A stretch of DNA of 64,000 nucleotides from an uncultured Flavobacteriaceae bacterium. Its GTDB lineage: Bacteria; Bacteroidota; Bacteroidia; Flavobacteriales; Flavobacteriaceae. The DNA lies in contig CANMSA010000004.1 of the NCBI GenBank assembly GCA_947500385.1, positions 248,001 to 312,000 on the forward strand, given 5' to 3'. This document shows, piece by piece, positions 18,637-25,885 of the stretch. Positions within the stretch are counted from its first letter, which is position 1, and the number at the start of each line of letters is the position of its first letter. Below the pieces are notes generated by a model. That model was given only the letters and a program-made list of their open reading frames with translations. It ran no database searches and was not told where the DNA came from. The translations under genes were made by a program, and so were the position numbers.

Positions 18637-18660
18637 GCATGTCAGTATTATGGGACATGC
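18637..18660. promoter_or_regulatory. inverted repeat upstream of the LuxR-type regulator
   Basis: GCATGTC and GACATGC form a perfect 7-base inverted repeat with a 10-base centre, 34 bases before the regulator ATG. It could be an operator, for example for autoregulation, or a hairpin in the 5' leader. A CATTTTTG sequence about 35 bases upstream is a one-mismatch -7 candidate, which would put the repeat in the transcript. Confidence 0.4.
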
Positions 18661-18693
18661 CAACCACGTACCAAATAGATATAAACCTGTATT

Positions 18694-19323
18694 ATGATTA
18701 AAGTTCTGATTGCCGACAATCATCCTATTATTCGGATGGGCGTAAAGCATGTGCTAGAAGCGGCATCTGGCATTCAAGTAATCGACGATGTCTCTACAAC
18801 GAACGAATTATTTGAAAAACTAGAAAAAGTTACCCCAGACGTAGTAATGTTGGAGATGGATATTCCAGAAATCAACGGTATTGCAGCTCTAAGAAAGATT
18901 AAAAAAGAGTTCCCAGATGTAAAAGTACTTATGTATAGCGGTCAGTCGGAAGACGTATATGCGCTCAGTACTATTCGTGCCGGTGCTTTTGGGTATCTTG
19001 CAAAATCATCCGATATTGATTATTTAATTTCTGCCGTTCGAAAAGTAGCTGAAGGCAACATGTTCATTACCAATGAACTAGCCCAGCGCCTTGCCTTTGA
19101 TGAAGGAACACAACGGCCCAGAAGATTCTTTAGAAAACTTTCTTCTAGAGAGGTAGAAGTGTTGAAATTATTGGCAAGCGGTAAACGTAATAAAGACGTT
19201 GCCCTTGGTCTTAATCTCAACGAAAAAACAGTAAGTACTTACAAAGCACGTTTAATGAAAAAGTTGAACGTTGACAATATGGTAGATTTGTTGCAACAAG
19301 CGAAAGCCTTGGAGCTTTACTAA
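18694..19323 (+). CDS. NarL/LuxR-type response regulator with Glu at the phosphorylation site
   Basis: A 209-residue two-domain regulator: receiver (1-120) and LuxR helix-turn-helix (about 145-205, LSSREVEVLKLLASGKRNKDVA then LNEKTVSTYKARLMKKLNV). The receiver keeps Asp8, the Ser of YSGQ and the Lys of YLAKSS, but the phospho-acceptor position is Glu54 (LEMDIPEING; a usual receiver has D-x-x-M-P with Asp there). It may therefore act without a kinase. No kinase gene adjoins it. A strong terminator follows. An inverted repeat lies in its upstream region. Confidence 0.9.
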   Translation: MIKVLIADNHPIIRMGVKHVLEAASGIQVIDDVSTTNELFEKLEKVTPDVVMLEMDIPEINGIAALRKIKKEFPDVKVLMYSGQSEDVYALSTIRAGAFGYLAKSSDIDYLISAVRKVAEGNMFITNELAQRLAFDEGTQRPRRFFRKLSSREVEVLKLLASGKRNKDVALGLNLNEKTVSTYKARLMKKLNVDNMVDLLQQAKALELY

Positions 19324-19340
19324 TATCTTCCAAACAATTC

Positions 19341-19373
19341 AAAAAAGCCCTAACAGTTGTTAGGGCTTTTTTT
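19341..19373 (+). terminator. intrinsic terminator after the LuxR-type regulator
   Basis: A near-perfect hairpin AAAAAAGCCCTAAC / GTTAGGGCTTTTTT with an AGTT loop and a run of T on the plus strand, 18 bases after the stop. The A-run on the other side makes it usable in the opposite direction for dnaG as well. Confidence 0.9.
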
Positions 19374-19406
19374 ATGCGGTAATCCCAGGTATACCAGCCT
19401 TTTCTA

Positions 19407-21386
19407 TCACGAAAGCACCCGGTTCAATTTTTGATTGAGCAGTTTATTCAAACTGATATAGTTCATAATCTCCTCCAAGGTCTCCCGATGGTCACCTTGC
19501 CCATCTTCCGTATCTTTTTGTAGTACGGCCATGCGTTTTTTAATTAAAAAACAACGCAAGGTCAAAATAGTTTCACTGACCAATTGTGCTATACCGGCAT
19601 CTTTTTCCTTGGGGTAGATATCCTTTCGCTCCCAATTGTGCAAGGTGTATTTCTCTTCTTCCATCAAAATAGTAGAAATCTGAGAAATCATCTCTTGATC
19701 CAGGCCCGTCATAAAACTATTGATAGAGAACTTTTCATTTGCGTTCAATTCTTCGATCAGCTTGGTGTAAATCTCCCTAAAATGTTCATTTGCAAGCTCT
19801 ATCTCATCTTCCTGTAAATCTAAAAACACCTTCTCATATACCTTGGCCTCAAAAGATTCAGGTTCTAACTCCAGATCGCCACTTTCATTTTCTTTCAGCA
19901 CCAAATCTTCGAACGATTCTTCTTTCAGACCGTACAGCAGTAGCATTTCTATGATTTTTCTTTCGAGCTCGTACTGCACGTCTACTTTTTCAACGGCAGG
20001 CTCACTTTTTACAACTTCGAACGCTCTTTGGGTTTGCGTCGGTTTTTTGGCCGCATCAGACAGTTCTTTCTTGCCAATCTGCGCCAAGGTACTAAACAAT
20101 ACCCCTTCGGAAACCTTCATAATATGGGCACACTCCTGAATATAAATTTCCCTTTTTATAGCATCCGGAATCTTGGAGATACTATTCACGATATCGCGCA
20201 CCGTATCGGCCCTTTTAATAGGATCATTGGCCGTCTCTTCGGCCAAAAGATTCGCTTTGAACTGAATAAAGTCCTTGCTATTCTCCTCGAGATAGGCGAC
20301 CACCGTTTCCAGTTCATTGTTTTTTGAAAAACTATCGGGATCCTCTCCTTCGGGAAATGTACAGACTTTTACATTCATTCCTTGCTCAAGAATAAGATCT
20401 ATTCCTCTCAAAGAGGCGCGTAACCCGGCAGCATCGCCATCAAACAACACCGTAATATTCTTTGTAAGCCTGTTGATCAAACGAATTTGCTCAGGAGTCA
20501 AGGCCGTACCGCTAGAAGATACCACATTGTGTATTCCTCTTTGATACAATTGAATTACATCGGTATAGCCCTCTACCAAATAACAATTGTCTTCCTTAGC
20601 AATGGCTTGTTTCGCATGATAAATACCATAAAGTACTTTGCTCTTATGATAAATGGCGCTCTCGGGGGAGTTCAGGTATTTTGCCGCTCGTTTGTCATTG
20701 GTCAAAATACGACCTCCAAAACCCAATACTCGACCGCTCATGGAATGTATCGGGAACAATACTCTGGCCTTAAAACGGTCAAAGGTTTTCTTTTTGGCAG
20801 GGTCTTGGCTATCTTCCTTTACAATGGTAAGTCCGGTTTTTTCAAGATACTCCAATTGGTATCCCTTTTCCAGCGCGGCCTTCGTGAAACCGTCCCATTG
20901 GTCCAAACAATAGCCTAAACTAAATTTACGGATGGTTTCATCGGTAAACCCTCTTTCTTTGAAATAGCTCAGACCAATCGCCTTGCCCAATTCGGTTTCC
21001 AACAACATTTCGGAAAAGTGTTTCTGCGCAAACTCAGAAACGAGATACATGCTTTCCCGTTCATTGGCCGCCTCTTTTTGCTCATCACTGCGTTCGGTTT
21101 CTTCTACCTCGATATTGTATTTTTTCGCCAAGTACTTAATTGCTTCCGGATAGGTAAAGTGTTCGTGTTCCATAAGAAAGGCGACCACGTTCCCTCCTTT
21201 TCCACTACTGAAGTCTTTCCAAATCTGTTTTACCGGCGATACCATAAAGCTGGGGGTACGTTCATCGCTAAACGGACTCAGCCCTTTGAAATTCGAACCC
21301 GATTTTTTAAGCTGTACAAAATCCCCGATTACCTCCTCTAGCCGGGCAGTTTCATATACTTGGTCTATGGTAGATTTTGAAATCAA
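19407..21386 (-). CDS. dnaG: DNA primase DnaG, zinc-ligand-less form
   Basis: DnaG synthesises RNA primers for replication. The frame is open from 21545, but I place the start at the TTG at 21386, giving MISKSTIDQVYETARLEEVI and 659 residues, the usual length. The N-terminal CHC2 zinc-binding region reads GLSPFSDERTPSF and WKDFSSGKGGN: the four positions that are Cys-His-Cys-Cys in E. coli-type primases are Ser, Ser, Asp and Ser, so zinc is not expected to bind. The catalytic TOPRIM part is intact (LVEGYTDVIQLYQ, SSSGTALT, VLFDGDAAGLRAS). The C-terminal 200 residues form the helicase-interaction region. Confidence 0.94.
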   Translation of the reverse strand: MISKSTIDQVYETARLEEVIGDFVQLKKSGSNFKGLSPFSDERTPSFMVSPVKQIWKDFSSGKGGNVVAFLMEHEHFTYPEAIKYLAKKYNIEVEETERSDEQKEAANERESMYLVSEFAQKHFSEMLLETELGKAIGLSYFKERGFTDETIRKFSLGYCLDQWDGFTKAALEKGYQLEYLEKTGLTIVKEDSQDPAKKKTFDRFKARVLFPIHSMSGRVLGFGGRILTNDKRAAKYLNSPESAIYHKSKVLYGIYHAKQAIAKEDNCYLVEGYTDVIQLYQRGIHNVVSSSGTALTPEQIRLINRLTKNITVLFDGDAAGLRASLRGIDLILEQGMNVKVCTFPEGEDPDSFSKNNELETVVAYLEENSKDFIQFKANLLAEETANDPIKRADTVRDIVNSISKIPDAIKREIYIQECAHIMKVSEGVLFSTLAQIGKKELSDAAKKPTQTQRAFEVVKSEPAVEKVDVQYELERKIIEMLLLYGLKEESFEDLVLKENESGDLELEPESFEAKVYEKVFLDLQEDEIELANEHFREIYTKLIEELNANEKFSINSFMTGLDQEMISQISTILMEEEKYTLHNWERKDIYPKEKDAGIAQLVSETILTLRCFLIKKRMAVLQKDTEDGQGDHRETLEEIMNYISLNKLLNQKLNRVLS

Positions 21387-21592
21387 AAACGAGTTCTTTA
21401 AAAGTTCAAAAGGCAGTCGGTAAATATAAGTTAAAATCCCAGTTTCCAAAAACGCACCCCCATTTTCAGGGAGTATATTTTCACTAGGCGAAGGGTATAC
21501 ACCCCTAGGGGAATCATGCAACTTTGTACCATACAAACACCACAACTGAGCATTTCAGTTAACCCTTTTTAATAACCTTAAAAACAAACATT

Positions 21593-22018
21593 ATGAGTTG
21601 GGGAATTTCACTTATCCTATTAAGCATTATTGCAGTACCATCATTACTTCTTTCAAAAAAACCAAACGCCAAAGAACTATTGGAAAAAATTGAACCGTAC
21701 CAAGGCTGGATCGGACTTGTATTCTGTTTCTGGGGCATCTGGGGTATTATTTCCGCCGTATTGAACGTCGGTTGGCTTAGTGTAGCGCCTATTTTGTGGG
21801 TCACCTACTTGGTAGGGAACCTACTTTCGGCTTTACTTGGTTTTATGCTGGGTATTGGTTTGATGAACAAATTGTTTCTTTCGAAAAACGAAGCTGCCAA
21901 AGAAAAAGCCGAAGAACTACGGGCAAAAATCGCACCCAAACAAGGCAAGCTTGGTATCATGGGATTGGCCGTAGGGGCATGGATGATCATTGCATCCTTC
22001 CTTTATACGATTGCCTAA
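21593..22018 (+). CDS. small membrane protein with internal duplication, unknown function
   Basis: A 141-residue protein with about four hydrophobic helices. Two segments are alike: [18 protein letters not shown] (residues 26-43) and [18 protein letters not shown] (107-124), each followed by a membrane helix ([22 protein letters not shown]). The product is thus a repeated unit of amphipathic helix plus membrane helix. I do not recognise a named family. It is followed after 25 bases by the SIMPL-domain gene, so they may work together in the envelope. The upstream 206 bases contain CCCCTAGGGG at 21502-21511 and a small inverted repeat (AACTGA/TCAGTT) at 21544-21560, neither clearly regulatory. 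Confidence 0.7.
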   Translation: MSWGISLILLSIIAVPSLLLSKKPNAKELLEKIEPYQGWIGLVFCFWGIWGIISAVLNVGWLSVAPILWVTYLVGNLLSALLGFMLGIGLMNKLFLSKNEAAKEKAEELRAKIAPKQGKLGIMGLAVGAWMIIASFLYTIA

Positions 22019-22043
22019 AAGATAAACCACTAAAATTAACATC

Positions 22044-22649
22044 ATGAAAAGACTTGTTGCCAGTATTGCTTTTATGTTCCTGTGCTGGAGTATGATGGCT
22101 CAGACCAATCCGAATCACATTACGGTGAATGGTACACATAAATACGCCATTGCCCCCGAGTACAGTGCCAAAATGACCGTAAGCATGGCCAATGTGTACT
22201 ACGATCAGCAAACCACCAGTTTGTCAGAAATCAAATCGAGCTATCTTGACAAACTTGCGAAAGTGGGTATTAGTAGCGATCGTTTAAAGCAAGACGATCT
22301 GTACTATGCGATGATGGGCTACGATAAAGAGGGTACCATTGTTGAGTTTAGCACCCGATCGGTAGAAGAAATGAAAAAGTTCCTACTGGTAAAATCGATC
22401 GGTGTCACCAAGACCGATGCCATCATGGAGGCCATGCTTTCGGAGGCCGAAATGGCTGAATACGCTAAAAAGGCTTTTGATCAAGCTAAAAGAAAGGCAG
22501 CCGGCATTGCCGCCAAGATTGGCAGAAAAATCGGAAAAGCGATTAGCATTAACGATTCAAACGGTCATAAGATCAATGAATCACTTTACTACGGGAGTAA
22601 CTTTAAGGAGAAAGAGTATTATATCACCGTTTCCTTTGAACTCTTATAA
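22044..22649 (+). CDS. SIMPL (DUF541) domain-containing periplasmic protein
   Basis: A 201-residue protein with a cleavable signal peptide (MKRLVASIAFMFLCWSMMAQ). The mature part starts NHITVNGTHKYAIAPEYSAKMTV, the typical first strand of SIMPL domains, and contains DQAKRKAAGIAAKIGRKIGKAISIND, the family's long helix followed by a strand. SIMPL proteins such as E. coli YggE are linked to oxidative stress in the periplasm or membrane; the role here is inferred only at that level. Confidence 0.82.
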   Translation: MKRLVASIAFMFLCWSMMAQTNPNHITVNGTHKYAIAPEYSAKMTVSMANVYYDQQTTSLSEIKSSYLDKLAKVGISSDRLKQDDLYYAMMGYDKEGTIVEFSTRSVEEMKKFLLVKSIGVTKTDAIMEAMLSEAEMAEYAKKAFDQAKRKAAGIAAKIGRKIGKAISINDSNGHKINESLYYGSNFKEKEYYITVSFELL

Positions 22650-22670
22650 CACATTTTAGTTGGTTGTTTT

Positions 22671-22736
22671 AGAACCCTTTTCACTATGAGAATTAGTTGT
22701 AATTTTCAATGTTGAATAGGGTTCTTTTTATTTTTA
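22671..22736 (+). terminator. possible terminator after the SIMPL gene
   Basis: AGAACCC (22671-22677) pairs with GGGTTCT (22719-22725), followed by TTTTATTTTT. The 41-base loop is long, so this is a weaker call than the other terminators. Confidence 0.4.
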
Positions 22737-22740
22737 AAGA

Positions 22741-23625
22741 ATGAAAGAAAAGTGTACAAAACTATGGGCCGGATTTGCATATCTATTGATTCCGTTTTTC
22801 GTCGCATGCGGACAAAAAAAACATCCGAAAAATATTATTGAAAACAACCCCTTGCTTGTAGAAGGGGCGGTCATTGATACTTCCGGGAGAACTATTTCCG
22901 ATAGATTTACCCCCCCAATGGGCTTTGAACGCACGGTAAAAGATCGTTCAAGCTTTGCCCAATACCTAAGAAACCTTCCTTTGAAACCAGCAGACGCCCT
23001 TGTTCACTATTATGATGGGACCCTAAAACCGAAAAGGGACGTCTACACGGCGGTCATCGATCTTCCCATCGGCAAAAGAGACTTGCACCAATGTGCCGAT
23101 GCCGTAATGCGTTTGCGTGCCGAATATCTATTCGCCCAAAAAAAATATGACAGCATCCATTTTAACTTCACCAACGGGTTTCGGGCAGACTATGCCAAAT
23201 GGCGCACGGGACAACGAATAGTGGTAGACGACAACCGGGTATTTTGGAAACGGAGCGCAACTGCCTCAGACAAACCCAGCGACTTTTGGAAATACCTCCA
23301 AATGGTATTCAGTTATGCCGGCACGGCTTCCTTATCAAAGGAACTAACAAAAATAGCACTGGCAGACATGCAAATCGGAGATGTTTTTATTCAGGGGGGC
23401 TTCCCAGGGCATGCCGTTATTGTAGTAGACATGGCGACCCATGCCTCTACGGGCGAGCGAGTATTCCTTTTGGCGCAAAGTTATATGCCGGCACAAGAGC
23501 TGCAGCTACTAATTAATCCGAATTCCCCAGCGAACAGTCCGTGGTATTCAGCAACCTTCGAAGGAAACCTTGTTACCCCTGAATGGGTTTTTAAGCAAAC
23601 CGATTTGAAACGATTCATGAATTGA
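22741..23625 (+). CDS. DUF4846 domain-containing lipoprotein
   Basis: A 294-residue predicted lipoprotein (lipobox FVAC near residue 22). The body matches DUF4846 in its characteristic order: SFAQYLRNLPLKP, VHYYDGTLKP, DLHQCADAVMRLRAEYLF, FTNGFRADYAKWRTGQR, YAGTASLSKEL and DVFIQGGFPGHAVIVVDMA, then LLAQSYMPAQELQ. Residues in GGFPGHAV and LAQSYMPAQE look like a conserved active-site-type cluster. The family is common in Bacteroidota and uncharacterised as far as I know. Confidence 0.88.
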   Translation: MKEKCTKLWAGFAYLLIPFFVACGQKKHPKNIIENNPLLVEGAVIDTSGRTISDRFTPPMGFERTVKDRSSFAQYLRNLPLKPADALVHYYDGTLKPKRDVYTAVIDLPIGKRDLHQCADAVMRLRAEYLFAQKKYDSIHFNFTNGFRADYAKWRTGQRIVVDDNRVFWKRSATASDKPSDFWKYLQMVFSYAGTASLSKELTKIALADMQIGDVFIQGGFPGHAVIVVDMATHASTGERVFLLAQSYMPAQELQLLINPNSPANSPWYSATFEGNLVTPEWVFKQTDLKRFMN

Positions 23626-23631
23626 GATCGT

Positions 23632-23652
23632 TTCAACATGCCATGTGTTGAA
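23632..23652 (+). terminator. hairpin after the DUF4846 gene
   Basis: TTCAACA and TGTTGAA form a perfect 7-base stem with a 7-base loop starting seven bases after the stop codon. No T-run follows, so terminator function is uncertain. The remaining bases to 23763 show nothing else clear. Confidence 0.3.
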
Positions 23653-23763
23653 CTACCCGGTTGTTAATTGGTCACCGCAACAAAAAGGTTCTTAACGAAC
23701 TTCCCATTAATTGCACACGACCTAAACGCATTACGATGGATTCATCTTCAGTTTTGAGTACAT

Positions 23764-24150
23764 TTAGCCCCGCTTTGGGGCATGATTTTTTTTCCCGCCC
23801 GCACGAGCCGCCTGTTGTGCTTCGAAGGAAGGAACTCTTGGTTTGCCCTCCTTGTTTTGGGCCCGCGAAACGGCGTCCAAATGGTCCCTTTCCGTCCATT
23901 TGGGTGGCAATAACGGGGCACCTGCCAAAACACGGGCCCAAGAAGCCTTACTGGCTCTCTCGTGCTCTTTCCCCTTTTGGTAATCGTTTGGTCCCAAGGC
24001 ACTGCCATAATCGTAAACGGTTCCGGCATCGCTGATTTCATCTTCGCTTTGCTCATCTTCTTTTTGCCCTTCTATGCTTTGCCCCGCATTTTTCTGCTCT
24101 TCTTTCTCTTCTTCTTTCTCTTCTTCTTTACTTGGATCTTTATCATCCAT
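23764..24150 (-). CDS. acidic low-complexity protein, third member of a local paralogous trio
   Basis: I do not recognise a named family. The 128-residue product begins with a very acidic, Glu/Lys-rich tail (residues 1-42), has a short middle region (YDYGSALGPNDYQKG), then the motif PKWTERDHLDAVSRAQNK (residues 83-100) and a basic end (RAGGKKNHAPKRG). The motif TE-x-DH-x-x-AV-x-RA is shared with the two genes upstream at 24204 and 25151, so the three are paralogues. No signal peptide or membrane helix is seen; much of the chain is probably disordered. It follows the second member by 53 bases in the same direction and is probably co-transcribed with it. Confidence 0.7.
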   Translation of the reverse strand: MDDKDPSKEEEKEEEKEEQKNAGQSIEGQKEDEQSEDEISDAGTVYDYGSALGPNDYQKGKEHERASKASWARVLAGAPLLPPKWTERDHLDAVSRAQNKEGKPRVPSFEAQQAARAGGKKNHAPKRG

Positions 24151-24203
24151 TTCAACACCTATTAAAAGTAAGACAGCTATAAACCATTTTCAAATGCGAT
24201 TTC

Positions 24204-24722
24204 CTATCGTGTTTTGCCGCGTGGCATTTTACGGTCATCGAAAGAACGACCTTCGCCTTGGCCTTTGCCCTCGGATTGAGTCCGTCTTAATGCCCTTTCC
24301 ACGGCATCTTTATGGTCTTGCTCTGTCATGGGGGATTTTCCTAGTGCATCCAGATTTCTTACATACTGCCTATGTTCCAATTTTTCACGCTCCCAGTTTA
24401 GCTTGCTTTCAGCGTATTCGGGCAACCTATCATCCCCCATTGCGATGGGACTGCGATTCATGGTATCGCGCTCGGACTCATCTCTGGGTTCCACTCTTTC
24501 CAACGGTTTAAATTTAAACGCGTCAGGCCATTCTCTTTCCAAGTCGGAACCTTTCAAGTAATCACCGCCAGGAATTGTACTGTTGCCATCCTCTCTTAGA
24601 CTACTGTCTTGATCCTCTTGGCCTTGGCCTTTCTGTTCTTCTACTCCTTCGTCTTGCTTATCTCCTTCAGGTACTCTTTTCCCTTTTTGCTGTTCATCAT
24701 CGCTTGACCCTGTATCCTCCAT
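24204..24722 (-). CDS. acidic low-complexity protein, second member of the paralogous trio
   Basis: A 172-residue hydrophilic protein of unknown function. The first 50 residues are rich in Asp, Glu, Gln, Lys and Gly and probably disordered. A middle region (DLEREWPDAFKFKPLERVEP) is unlike the other two members. The conserved part is DALGKSPMTEQDHKDAVERA (about residues 125-144), and the C-terminus is basic (DDRKMPRGKTR). ATG at 24722 is preferred to the TTG six bases earlier. A shared promoter-like motif lies 163-194 bases upstream, and an ACTAGT sequence 42 bases upstream. Confidence 0.7.
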   Translation of the reverse strand: MEDTGSSDDEQQKGKRVPEGDKQDEGVEEQKGQGQEDQDSSLREDGNSTIPGGDYLKGSDLEREWPDAFKFKPLERVEPRDESERDTMNRSPIAMGDDRLPEYAESKLNWEREKLEHRQYVRNLDALGKSPMTEQDHKDAVERALRRTQSEGKGQGEGRSFDDRKMPRGKTR

Positions 24723-25150
24723 TTTCAATATCTTTTAAAAGATTAATACTAAGTTTTAAAACAACTAGTATCCCTATATCCATTCAAAGCCTAAACCTTT
24801 TCAAGCTGCCATAAAATGCTTCTTTTGCAACTGGTAAGAAAATTCGTGTTCTTATCATGAAGGGAGACCATTCGCATTTACTTACCTTAGAGTGTCCTAA
24901 TTGGTTGAATTCCCCCAAACCCACACAAAGTTTAACAAACGCTTAGGAAGCCTATCTGCCTTAAACCAGAAGTTCAAAACCATTGGGAAACTTTGGAAAA
25001 AACAATCGAATTCGCTCGCACGTCTACCGACTTTAATTGGTTCATGCTCAACTTCGCAATAGCTTCAAAAACAAAAGGCAGTTTAAAACCCATGGTTTAT
25101 ACCACTGTTCCAATCGGAACCCGTAAAATCATGGTTCCGTTTGCGTACCA
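24723..25150. other. 428-base gene-free stretch inside the paralogous trio
   Basis: No supportable gene on either strand. It holds a promoter-like motif at 24885-24916 pointing left, an ACTAGT sequence at 24764-24769, and a hairpin CGGAACC/GGTTCCG at 25115-25139 just after the stop of the 25151 gene, which may end that transcript although no T-run follows. The plus-strand open frame that runs through 25262 is antisense to the 25151 gene and is not convincing. Confidence 0.55.
24885..24916 (-). promoter_or_regulatory. promoter-like motif upstream of trio member 2
   Basis: On the minus strand: TTTGGGGGAATT, then a 16-base spacer, then TCTAAGG. The same arrangement (TTGGGGGAATT, 16 bases, TATAGAGG) precedes trio member 1 at 25652-25684. 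It is unlike the TAnnTTTG promoters elsewhere in the window and resembles an alternative-sigma (ECF-type) site in layout. The leader to 24722 would be about 155 bases. Confidence 0.4.
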
Positions 25151-25621
25151 TTACTTGGGGCCATACATTCGCTTACCGGCAGCACGCGCCGCTCCTCTTG
25201 TAAGGGATGTATCACTCTTCTGGGCAGCTTTCCTTTGGGCCCTTGCCACAGCCGCTAAATGATCTTCCTCGGTCATCTTAGGTTGTGCGTCCGCACCCAA
25301 GGCGCCCAAATCCGGTCCACCGCTATTATTTCGGCGTGCTGCATGTTTTTCGTAGGCATCCCATATGGCATCCATTTCTTTTCGCATACCTGCAGCGCTA
25401 TCTACTTCTTGGTCACCACCCGATACGTGATTTGAGAAACTTTCTTCAGAACCATTTGATTGTTCCCTACCCAATGCTGTATCTTCAGACTTTGCTTCAC
25501 GGACGGTAGGATTATCTTCTGCTGCTTTTCCTTTCCCTTTTTTTTCTTTTTGGTCTTTTTTCTCATCCTCACTTGAAGATTCATTATCCGAGGCATAACC
25601 TTTGTCATCATTGTTCTTCAT
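25151..25621 (-). CDS. acidic low-complexity protein, first member of the paralogous trio
   Basis: A 156-residue hydrophilic protein of unknown function. Residues 1-75 are highly charged (Asp, Glu, Lys, Ser) and probably disordered; a helix EMDAIWDAYEKHAARR follows at 82-97. The conserved motif PKMTEEDHLAAVARAQRK is at 114-131 and the end is Ala/Lys/Arg-rich (AARAAGKRMYGPK). No signal peptide. The motif, acidic head and basic tail are shared with the genes at 24204 and 23764. The ATG is 24 bases from the predicted start of transcription at the GGGGGAATT-type motif. Confidence 0.72.
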   Translation of the reverse strand: MKNNDDKGYASDNESSSEDEKKDQKEKKGKGKAAEDNPTVREAKSEDTALGREQSNGSEESFSNHVSGGDQEVDSAAGMRKEMDAIWDAYEKHAARRNNSGGPDLGALGADAQPKMTEEDHLAAVARAQRKAAQKSDTSLTRGAARAAGKRMYGPK

Positions 25622-25651
25622 ATTCTTATATTTAATAGTTCATATTGTACT

Positions 25652-25684
25652 CCTCTATAGTGAAGAAAGCCGGTAAATTCCCCC
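25652..25684 (-). promoter_or_regulatory. promoter-like motif upstream of trio member 1
   Basis: Minus-strand GGGGGAATT (25676-25684), 16-base spacer, TATAGAGG (25652-25659). Shares 11 consecutive bases and the spacing with the site at 24885-24916. Placed 31-63 bases before the ATG, a natural promoter position. Confidence 0.45.
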
Positions 25685-25779
25685 AATGTATGGATACTTC
25701 TTTTTAAGGTGTTTTTTGGGGATATTTTGAAGAAAATGTATGGTACAGCAGCCCAGTACGGTGTAGTGGGGGTCCAAAC

Positions 25780-25825
25780 AAGCAGGGCGAAATCGACCCC
25801 TTCAATGGTTGACCTCGCCCTTGCT
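25780..25825 (-). terminator. long hairpin after the outer membrane protein gene
   Basis: AGCAGGGCGA (25781-25790) pairs with TCGCCCTTGCT (25815-25825) with one bulged base, enclosing a smaller GACC/GGTT stem. It lies 60 bases after the stop of the 25886 gene in its direction of transcription, so it may end that operon. The T-tract is poor, so a different role such as a small RNA or a repeat is possible. Confidence 0.35.
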
Positions 25826-25885
25826 TTCTACAATTGGTATTGCTATGTATTCACCATAATTGGCAGTCCAAAAACCTTTTTTTAA

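Noticed and set aside
21502-21511. CCCCTAGGGG as another copy of the ACTAGT box
   Set aside because: It is a palindrome of similar composition but lacks the ACTAGT core and the conserved flanks.
21387-21545. N-terminal extension of dnaG
   Set aside because: The 53 extra codons do not match primase; the family start aligns with the TTG at 21386.
21544-21560. AACTGA/TCAGTT hairpin as a terminator
   Set aside because: No gene upstream on that strand to terminate and only a short stem; left as a note in the neighbouring gene entry.
24993-25262. Plus-strand open frame of 89 codons in and after the gap between trio members 1 and 2
   Set aside because: Its second half is antisense to the gene at 25151, it has no ribosome-site or promoter-like sequence, and the translated sequence shows no domain features.
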